A stretch of 64,000 nt of DNA, taken from Kocuria sp. (GTDB lineage Bacteria; Actinomycetota; Actinomycetes; Actinomycetales; Micrococcaceae). The notes beneath the pieces are model-generated. The model did not search any database. It was given only the letters and a program-made list of their open reading frames with translations, and was not told the DNA's origin. The position numbers and the translations under genes are program-made. The DNA lies in contig NZ_JAUNTS010000016.1 in assembly GCF_030538595.1 (NCBI RefSeq), forward strand, positions 1-64,000, written 5' to 3'. How positions within the stretch are numbered: the stretch's first letter is position 1; each line of letters begins with the position of its first letter. Positions 57,342-64,000 of this stretch are shown piece after piece.

Positions 57342-58898
57342 ATGTGCCCCACATCCCGCCAAGACGATGACCCCGGAGACCTGTACGACTTTGTGGTGGT
57401 CTCCAATCGGCTTCCGGTGGATCGTGTGACGGAAGAGGATGGCACCTCCACTTGGCGCCGCTCCCCAGGCGGCTTGGTGTCAGCCTTGGCTCCCGTGATG
57501 GCCAACAACGACGGCGCCTGGGTGGGCTGGTCAGGTGGCGCTGACGAGTCTTTGGAGCCGTTTGATCACGATGTCTTCCACCTGGTCCCCGTGGACCTCT
57601 CCGCACGGGAGGTGGAGCAGTTCTATGAAGGGTTCTCCAATGCCACCCTGTGGCCGCTCTATCACGATGTGATTGCACCCCCGGAGTTCCACCGCACCTG
57701 GTGGAACTCCTACAAGGAGGTCAATCGTCGCTTTGCGGAGGCCACCGCTGCAACGGCCGGGCCGCAGGCCACGGTGTGGGTGCAGGACTACCAGTTGCAG
57801 TTGGTGCCCAGGATGCTGCGCCAGCTGCGACCTGATCTGACCATTGGTTTCTTTGACCACATCCCGTTCCCGCCACTGGAAATCTTTGCCCAGTTGCCGT
57901 GGCGCCGCTCGGTGCTGGAAGGGCTCACGGGGGCGGATTTGATCGGCTTCCAGCGGCCGGGCGACGCCCAGAACTTCATGCGGTGCGTCAAGCGCTACAT
58001 GGGCATCACGTTCAAGCACGGACAGGCTCGCATTGGCCCGGAGGTCACCTCCACAGCGTTCACGGGCCCGGACGCCGTCGTTCAGCAGGCCCCCAGCCCG
58101 GAAAATTCGGAGGCGCACGACGACGACCACTGGAACCTCAAGGTTGCCGCCTACCCCATCTCCATTGATGTGCAGGCCATCCAGGACATGGCTGCCAAAC
58201 CGGAGACCCAAGCGCGGGCCAAGGAAATCCGCCGGGAGCTTGGCGATCCCACCACGGTGTTCCTGGGCGTGGACCGGCTGGACTACACCAAGGGCATCCG
58301 GCACCGCATCAAGGCCTACGGGGAGTTGCTGCATGACGGGGAGCTGACCGTTGGCGAAGACGTGCTGATTCAGGTTGCCTCCCCCTCCCGCGAGCGCGTT
58401 GAGTCCTACAAAGTGCTCCGTGAGCAGGTGGAGGGCATGGTTGGGCGGCTCAACGGTCAGTACGACACCATGGAGCACACCGCCATCCGCTACCTGCACC
58501 ACGGCTACCCGTTTTCGGAGATGGTGGCTCTGTATTTGGCCACGGATGTCATGCTGGTGACCTCCTTGCGTGATGGGATGAACCTGGTGGCCAAGGAGTA
58601 TGTGGCAGCCAAGTCAGATGGCTCCGGCGCCCTGGTGCTCTCCGAGTTCACCGGCGCGGCCGAACAGCTCAAACAGGCGATTTTGGTCAACCCGCATGAC
58701 ATTGATGAGCTCAAAGAGTTGATCCTGATGGCCAAGAATCTCCCCGCAGATCAGGCCAAACGTCGAATGCGTGCCATGCGGCGTCAAGTTCTTGGTCACG
58801 ATGTCAATCACTGGCAGGACAAGTTTCTGCACGATCTGGCCGGTATTCGCAGTGGCGATTCCCAGTCAGCCGCCCCAGAGTCCGAGATGGAGAAGTGA
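57342..58898 (+). CDS. otsA: Alpha,alpha-trehalose-phosphate synthase
   Basis: The 518-residue glycosyltransferase family 20 enzyme makes trehalose 6-phosphate from UDP/ADP-glucose and glucose 6-phosphate. It starts MCPTSRQDDDPGDLYDFVVVSNRLPVDR, preceded by GGAGGAG six bases upstream. Landmarks are VWVQDYQLQLVPRMLR, FFDHIPFPPLEIFAQLPWR, GVDRLDYTKGIRHRIKAY, and SLRDGMNLVAKEYVAA. otsB follows with a one-base overlap (TGATG). Confidence 0.96.
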   Translation: MCPTSRQDDDPGDLYDFVVVSNRLPVDRVTEEDGTSTWRRSPGGLVSALAPVMANNDGAWVGWSGGADESLEPFDHDVFHLVPVDLSAREVEQFYEGFSNATLWPLYHDVIAPPEFHRTWWNSYKEVNRRFAEATAATAGPQATVWVQDYQLQLVPRMLRQLRPDLTIGFFDHIPFPPLEIFAQLPWRRSVLEGLTGADLIGFQRPGDAQNFMRCVKRYMGITFKHGQARIGPEVTSTAFTGPDAVVQQAPSPENSEAHDDDHWNLKVAAYPISIDVQAIQDMAAKPETQARAKEIRRELGDPTTVFLGVDRLDYTKGIRHRIKAYGELLHDGELTVGEDVLIQVASPSRERVESYKVLREQVEGMVGRLNGQYDTMEHTAIRYLHHGYPFSEMVALYLATDVMLVTSLRDGMNLVAKEYVAAKSDGSGALVLSEFTGAAEQLKQAILVNPHDIDELKELILMAKNLPADQAKRRMRAMRRQVLGHDVNHWQDKFLHDLAGIRSGDSQSAAPESEMEK

Positions 58899-59731
58899 TG
58901 TCAGAACCTCAGTCCACATTGTCCCCGTCAGATCCCCAGTTCGAGGCCGCCTTCGGTGTGGAGCTACAGCGGGCTGCTGATGCCCAACGTCTGTTGGTGG
59001 CTTTGGATTTTGACGGCACCTTGGCTCCGTTCACGGAAGACATTTCCGCCTCCCGGGCGGTGGATTCTGCGGAGGCCGCTCTGGCCGAGCTGGCAACCAT
59101 GGACAGCACCTGGGTGGCCGTGATCTCCGGGCGGACCATGGATTTCCTCCACGAAGTGGTTGATCCGCACCGCCGAATGCTGCTCTCTGGCTCCCACGGT
59201 GGTGAGTACGACCTCAGTGTCCTGGGCCCGGAGGCGGCAAGCTCGGGGATTGAGCTGAGCCCCGAACAACGCAGTGTTTTGGATCAGGCCGTGGCAGCCA
59301 CCCGGCAGTTGGTGGCGAAATACCCGGGAGCCACCGCTGAATACAAGCCCGGTGGGGTGGCTTTCCACACCCGCACCATGGAGAATCTGGCGGATTCGGA
59401 CACCGCCCTGGCCACCATGAATGCGGAGTTCTCCGCGTTGGAGGGTCTGAGCATCACACCCGGAGAAATGGTCATGGAGTGCTCGGTTCTGACCTCAGAC
59501 AAAGGAGAGGCCGTGACTGCCTTGATTCACGCCGTCTCCCCGGATGTGACCATTTTTGCCGGGGACGATGTCACGGACGAATACGGTCTGGCTGCTTTGC
59601 GCCCGGAGGATCTGGGCATCAAGGTGGGCCCCAAAGACACTGTGGCTCCGTTTCGCGTGACAGACCCGGAAGCCATGGGAGAGGTGCTGGCGCAGTTGAC
59701 TGCCCTGCGCCGCAGGCACCTCACCCCTTGA
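58898..59731 (+). CDS. otsB: Trehalose-6-phosphate phosphatase
   Basis: The 277-residue HAD-superfamily phosphatase dephosphorylates trehalose 6-phosphate. LLVALDFDGTLAPFTED holds the nucleophile Asp (DxDGT), WVAVISGRTMDFL is motif II, GVAFHTR the substrate region, and FAGDDVTDEYGLAAL motif IV. The start ATG 58898 overlaps the otsA stop (TGATG). It converges with the importer operon, whose permease 3' end overlaps by 11 bases. Confidence 0.95.
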   Translation: MSEPQSTLSPSDPQFEAAFGVELQRAADAQRLLVALDFDGTLAPFTEDISASRAVDSAEAALAELATMDSTWVAVISGRTMDFLHEVVDPHRRMLLSGSHGGEYDLSVLGPEAASSGIELSPEQRSVLDQAVAATRQLVAKYPGATAEYKPGGVAFHTRTMENLADSDTALATMNAEFSALEGLSITPGEMVMECSVLTSDKGEAVTALIHAVSPDVTIFAGDDVTDEYGLAALRPEDLGIKVGPKDTVAPFRVTDPEAMGEVLAQLTALRRRHLTP

Positions 59732-60680
59732 CCGCACCTCCAGTCAGACCAGCCACAATGTAACGCTGCAGGAAGAGGAACAGCAGCACAACAGGTAGCG
59801 CGCCGATCACTGCGCCAGCGCTGAACACGCCCCAGTTCTCCCCGAACTGCACGGACACGAATTCGTAGAGTCCCACGGCCAGCGTGTACTGTGCCGGATC
59901 CTGCAACACGATCTGGGCCAGCAGGAAGTCGGAGAAGGCCATGATGAAGGACAACATGCCCACAACCACCAGGATGGGGCGTACCAGGGGCAAGATCAGA
60001 GTCCAGTAGATCTGTGCGTGAGAGGCACCATCAATGGTGGCAGCTTCATCAATGTCTTTGGGGATGGTGTTGAAGAAGCCTTACATCAGAAAAGTGTTCG
60101 CTCCCAAGGCCCCACCCAGGTAGACGGCAATCAACCCCATCCGGGAGTTCAGCCCCAGGAAGGGGTAAACACCGGAAATGGCAAAGAGCAGCAAGAAGAT
60201 GGCCACAAAAGCCAACAGCTGCGGGAACATCTGAATCACCAGCAAGGACATCAAGCCCTTGCGACGTGAGGCGAATCGGAAACGGGAAAACGCATAGGCC
60301 GCAGCCGCACCCATGAGCGTGGTGCCCACCGCAGTGGCAGTGGCAATCACCAGAGAATTCACGAACCACCGGGGAAATGGGGTCTGCGGATCGGTGAACA
60401 ACTGCTGGTAGTGAGCGCCGGTGACCGTGGCGAACAACTGGTTGGAGCCCATCAGGGACCCTGCCTCTGACAGGGATGAGGACACCGCATAAATCAGTGG
60501 GAACAGCGCGAACACGCACATGATCACAGCCACCAAGTGCCTCCACCAGGCGTTTGAACGCCCCACCTTGGATCTGCGCTTCCGGGCCGGCCGGCCCGCC
60601 TCAGACGAATGAGCGGTCTGTTTCTGGGAACCACCGGTGGTGTTGAGACCGGCGGTTGGCTGAGTGCTGGAGCTGGACAT
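59721..60680 (-). pseudogene. MalG-type sugar ABC permease, interrupted by an in-frame stop
   Basis: The 320-codon frame reads as a complete MalG-type permease, but TAA at 60081-60083 replaces the conserved Tyr in TFLMYGFF. The halves join in one frame: before the stop, RFASRRKGLMSLLVIQMFPQ and GLIAVYLGGALGANTFLM; after it, GFFNTIPKDIDEAATIDGAS, the EAA loop that contacts the ATPase. The missing codon would be TAC or TAT. With the EAA loop lost the importer cannot work unless the stop is read through. A sequencing error is possible. It starts where the MalF-type gene ends. Confidence 0.85.
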
Positions 60681-62326
60681 CAGTTGATCTCCTCAATGGC
60701 CTTTGAACGGCGGAAGGTCAGCAAGGAAACCACGGCCACCATCACAAAGATCAGAATGGACAGTGCGGCAGCCAAGCCGTAGTCGTTGGTTCCCCCGGAG
60801 AAGGCGATCTTGTAGACGAACGAGATCAGGATGTCCGTGGCGCCCACTCCTGTGGTGGAGTCAAGATCCTGCGGCCCGCCCTGTGTGACCAGGTAGATCA
60901 CATTGAAGTTGTTGAAATTCATGGCAAAGGAGGCAATCAGCAATGGCCCCACAGCCACCATCAGCATGGGCAAGGTGATGGAGCGGAACCTGCGTACCGG
61001 TCCGGCGCCGTCCATTGCTGCCGATTCGTAAAGCTCCTCCGGGATGGATTGGAGCGCACCGGTGCTGATCAAAAACATGTACGGGAAGCCCAGCCACAGG
61101 TTGACCAGCAGTACGGACAGACGCGCCAACCAAGGATCTTCCAGCCACGGCACACCGGTGCCACCGAGTAACACCTGGTTGATCCAGCCGTAGTCCGTGT
61201 TCAGCAACCCCGCCCAGATCAGAGCGGAAAGAAACACCGGGAAGGCGTAGGGCATGAAGATCACGGCCCGGTAGATGTTCCGGCCCTTCAGATTTTTGTC
61301 ATTGAGCAGGATCGCCAACAGTAGGCCCAGGAAGAACGTGGAAGCTACGGAAAGGATCGCAAAGGCGAAGGTCCACAGCGTCACGGACAGGAACGGACCA
61401 CCGATCACATCAGGGTCAAAGACTGCCGCAAAGTTGTCGAACCCAACAAAAACCTGCCAGCCCGGACGCAGTTCCTGGCCGTCCGGGGAGACAAACGCTC
61501 CCTCGCCCTGATCCACCCAGACCGTGCCGTCCGCACCAATCATGGCGTCTTGCGCCGCGTCATAGGTCAGCGTGGGTGTGTAAGCAAACGCGGTGGACCC
61601 GTCCGCGGTCCGCAAGGCGCCGTCGGAGGAGTCCTCGGAGACCGGAACGCGCAGTTCATTGAGTTGTTCTGCGGCGTTGACCCGACCCGAATAATCCAGG
61701 ACCTCGTACCCGTCCACGGCAGTCACGGACCCGTCCGACACTTCCGCCCCTTGGGCTGGGGCCAGGGGTTGGTCCTCAGACCCCACCAGAACTTGGCCGT
61801 CCTGCACGGTGGCAAGTGCCAGTTCGCCGTCGTCGTCACTGGTCAAAACCGTCACGGGGTATTGCGGTGAACCCTCCACCCGCTGTTCGTGGGTGCGCTC
61901 CAGCTGCGCAATCGCCGTGTCTTTGCTGGCGTTGTGACCGTCCCCGTAATTGGTGAAAGCCGTATATCCCGTGTAGAGGATCACGAACACCTGGAAGACC
62001 AGGAGGAAGATCAACCCCGGGAACAAGTATTTGGCGGGCAAAATCTTGCGGCCCGGTACAAAGTAGATGAGGTTGGCAGCAACCAGGGCAAGAATCAAGA
62101 ACACCGCGATGGCCCAGCTGCTCACTCCAAAAGCAGCTACCACGCCGTAGATGCCAAAGGCGTTGATGAGCCCCATCAGGACCAGCTTGATCAGGAACCC
62201 TGCCCCAAATCCCCGGGAGTGCGCACGTTTGGGCTCGGGGTTTTCATCGGGCGAAGCCCACGGCATGGTCTGCGCCCCCTGTCCAGGATGCGGTGTGGTG
62301 GAGGAATGGCGAGTGGAGGATGCCAT
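60680..62326 (-). CDS. Maltose-type ABC permease (MalF type)
   Basis: The 548-residue permease starts at ATG 62326 (MASSTRHSS), which overlaps the stop of the binding-protein gene. Several N-terminal helices (about 40-130) precede a long extracytoplasmic insertion (about 150-280, typical of MalF), then helices and the EAA loop ESAAMDGAGPVRRFRSITLP near residue 440. The C-terminus is FRRSKAIEEIN. It appears intact, although both flanking genes of the operon carry lesions. Confidence 0.9.
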   Translation of the reverse strand: MASSTRHSSTTPHPGQGAQTMPWASPDENPEPKRAHSRGFGAGFLIKLVLMGLINAFGIYGVVAAFGVSSWAIAVFLILALVAANLIYFVPGRKILPAKYLFPGLIFLLVFQVFVILYTGYTAFTNYGDGHNASKDTAIAQLERTHEQRVEGSPQYPVTVLTSDDDGELALATVQDGQVLVGSEDQPLAPAQGAEVSDGSVTAVDGYEVLDYSGRVNAAEQLNELRVPVSEDSSDGALRTADGSTAFAYTPTLTYDAAQDAMIGADGTVWVDQGEGAFVSPDGQELRPGWQVFVGFDNFAAVFDPDVIGGPFLSVTLWTFAFAILSVASTFFLGLLLAILLNDKNLKGRNIYRAVIFMPYAFPVFLSALIWAGLLNTDYGWINQVLLGGTGVPWLEDPWLARLSVLLVNLWLGFPYMFLISTGALQSIPEELYESAAMDGAGPVRRFRSITLPMLMVAVGPLLIASFAMNFNNFNVIYLVTQGGPQDLDSTTGVGATDILISFVYKIAFSGGTNDYGLAAALSILIFVMVAVVSLLTFRRSKAIEEIN

Positions 62327-63701
62327 CAGATCTGCCCCTCGATGTTCACGATCATGTTTTCCCACAACTGTTGAGGATCTCCGCGGCCGTCAACAATGGC
62401 GTTTTCGGCTGTGCCCCAGAAACTCCACACAGCTCCCATGGCGGGGATGGCGGGCATGGGCAGGGCTGTTTCTGCAATCTCTGCGTACTTTGCTCGCCAC
62501 GGATCGTCCTGCATCTGATCCACCGCTGACGACGACGCCGGTGGGCGGCCCGTTGATTCGTAGAGGTCCAGTTGCGATTCAGGTTGGGTGATCCAGTTGG
62601 TGACAAAGTCCTGAGCTGCCACCGGGTTTCGACCGTTGGCGTTGACGAAGAATGCCTGTACGCCTGCGAACGGGCGCGCCTGTTGCGTACCAGCTGGGGG
62701 CACGGGAAGGACCGTGCAGTTCATACCCGCGGCCTCCAAGTCCACCAGGTCCCACGGGCCGCACAGGTGGAAAGCCGAGTCCCCGTTGAGGAAAGCTTCC
62801 TTGGCGATGTCCGGGGTCATTGAGGTTCGCAAATCCCCAGTTTCGCCGAGTTCAGCCAGGTAATCAGCGAACTCCAGACCTTCGGGACCACCCATGGTGA
62901 GCTCGGGCAGGTACTCACCGTCCTGATCGCGCGCAAAGACCTCAGCGCCAAAGGAGGTTTGCAGAGCGTAAAGGTGATAGGGATCGCCGTTGGTGGGTGA
63001 CTGGGAGATGGTGAACGGGTACCGCAAGCCGTCCTGATCCATGAGCCCGTGCCCTACCTCTCGGAGCTCGTCGAAAGTCGCAGGCTCCTCCCGGGTGAGA
63101 TCGTCATTGCGCACCATTGCCACGCACTCCACGGCATATGGGACGCCGTAGCTGATGCCGTCGTAGGTCACTGCGGTCAACGCGTTGTCCGTGAACTCTT
63201 CTCCACGGTCCCCCATCTCCACGGAGGCGATCACGCCGTTGGCAGCCAGCTGCCCCAAATTGTCGTGCGGGGAGATCAGAATGTCCGGTGCCTGGCCCAT
63301 GGGGGCCTGGGCAATGAAGTCGGAAAGAGACTGAGCATTGATCTCTCGCTGGATGAATTCAACGCTCACCCCTGTGGCTTCGGTGAAGCGATCCGCAATT
63401 TTCTGCAAACCGGGGATCTCGTCATCGCCAGCTTGAATGCGCAGGCTTCCCGGGCCAACCGGCAGAACGTTGCCACCTGCCGTACCACATGCACTGAGCA
63501 CGGCGGCCATCCCAAGTCCCGCACCCCAGCCAGAAGCCGACGGCGGTTGAAGTCTTGTACTGGTGTGGAGGGTGGTGTTCGTCGAGTCGTCGCTGCGGCA
63601 ACCTCGGTGTGGACGTGATGTGAATCTGGTGGGGCACTCTCCGGGTTGGGGGACGCCAACCGTCGTCGAGCCACAGGCGCTGGAACGCCCGAAGGCGTCA
63701 C
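62326..63701 (-). pseudogene. Sugar ABC substrate-binding lipoprotein, frameshifted in the signal peptide
   Basis: The mature part (frame from 63510) is a complete maltose-type binding protein (RIQAGDDEIPGLQKIADRFTEATGVSVEF; LLFLNGDSAFHLCGPWD-like EAFLNGDSAFHLCGPWDLV). The signal peptide lies in another frame: FNRRRLLAG (twin-arginine) upstream, then GAGLGMAAVLSACG with lipobox LSAC downstream. One G is missing from the run at 63524-63527 (minus strand GGGG). Adding one G would join the frames. The upstream start is probably GTG 63701. It may be a true lesion, a slippage site, or a homopolymer error. Confidence 0.8.
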
Positions 63702-63864
63702 CTTGTCTCTGTAAGTCGATTCACACTACCGGGAGGTAATTGTGACCCACCTCATCAAACCGGGCGCGCCGCGGGAAAGTCCAAATAATTCGTATACTGA
63801 CGGTCTTTGCTCCTGGTCCGATACACCCTGGGCGCATGGATTGACACGTGTAGGCTCTTTGATT
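63702..63864. promoter_or_regulatory. Divergent promoter region of the sugar importer operon
   Basis: The 163-bp region separates the importer operon from the gene at the right edge. On the plus strand it has TATACT (63793-63798) and a TTGACA (63841-63846), but no ideal spacing between them. On the minus strand TACAGA precedes the GTG at 63701 by six bases. No operator palindrome was clear. Confidence 0.45.
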
Positions 63865-64000
63865 ATGCAAAGTTCCTCACCGGATCCTTCCCCGCAAGCT
63901 CCCTGGGACAGCTCTGCTGCCGCAGGCCAGGCGTCTCCGGCCACCACTTCCGCCGCCCAGGCGCAGGCTGAACTCCCCCGGGACACCACCATGAGCGGCC
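63865..64000 (+). CDS. Partial gene running off the right edge
   Basis: Starting at ATG 63865, the frame is open to the window end (about 45 codons): MQSSSPDPSPQAPWDSS, then Ala/Pro/Gln-rich sequence ending TTMSG. It looks like a disordered N-terminal extension of a larger protein. A sugar-metabolism enzyme or regulator would fit the position opposite the importer operon, but nothing in the visible part supports a call. Confidence 0.55.
   Translation, partial: MQSSSPDPSPQAPWDSSAAAGQASPATTSAAQAQAELPRDTTMSG

Noticed and set aside
63726..63992. Minus-strand 88-codon frame near the right edge
   Set aside because: It is antisense to the start of the plus-strand gene at 63865 and covers the divergent promoter region; it shows no family features.

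Overview
The window is high-GC, dense and bidirectional, with little non-coding DNA, GTG and TTG starts, and several genes that look leaderless (a -10 box six or seven bases before the start codon). It reads as an actinobacterial chromosome. The neighbourhoods point the same way: sucCD beside pcrA; serC, TSUP, DUF3027, cold-shock protein, XPB-type helicase; groEL, LytR_C, DUF3263, ung. Two FemA/B-type ligases imply an interpeptide bridge in the peptidoglycan, which fits Micrococcales (probably Micrococcaceae) better than Corynebacterium or Mycobacterium. The family assignment is inference; no 16S gene is present.

Left part (1-15.3 kb): long palindromes behind sucD; succinyl-CoA synthetase sucCD; a membrane protein; the PcrA helicase; an NHL-repeat protein; a four-helix membrane protein; a DUF222/HNH protein; a complete peptide ABC operon (binding protein, two permeases, fused double ATPase) in which the genes overlap; and a GNAT gene.

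Accessory island (about 15.4-21.4 kb): a recombinase-like HTH remnant, an unrecognised two-gene operon (369-aa soluble protein plus 191-aa four-helix membrane protein), a Gabija-type pair (OLD-like ATPase/TOPRIM protein plus UvrD-like helicase), a decayed TrmH/SpoU methyltransferase, and tRNA-Arg(CCT). This is the most likely place for something new.

Middle (21.5-49.3 kb): a DUF4031-HD-Nudix fusion; an NlpC/P60 protein and a DtxR-type regulator; serC and a TSUP permease; DUF3027 and cold-shock genes; a repair cluster (helicase-associated protein, XPB helicase, thymidine kinase); a two-component system; RNase HI fused to an NTF2-like domain; a CIRCE-controlled groEL; a GNAT gene, LytR_C, DUF3263 and an SDR; ung with a siderophore-interacting protein; a ThrE-type exporter with a FemX-type ligase, a second FemX-type ligase, and a DeoR-family regulator.

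Right part (49.6-64 kb): a heterodimeric ABC exporter, a TIGR03085 protein, an AbiE-like toxin-antitoxin pair next to tRNA-Thr(TGT), a DsbA-like membrane-anchored thiol protein, otsA-otsB for trehalose synthesis, and a maltose-type ABC importer operon with two lesions: a frameshift in the binding protein and an in-frame stop in the MalG-type permease. A divergent gene runs off the right edge.

Recurrent small-scale structures are long perfect or near-perfect palindromes between genes and three arrays of 18-21 bp imperfect tandem repeats at gene boundaries.
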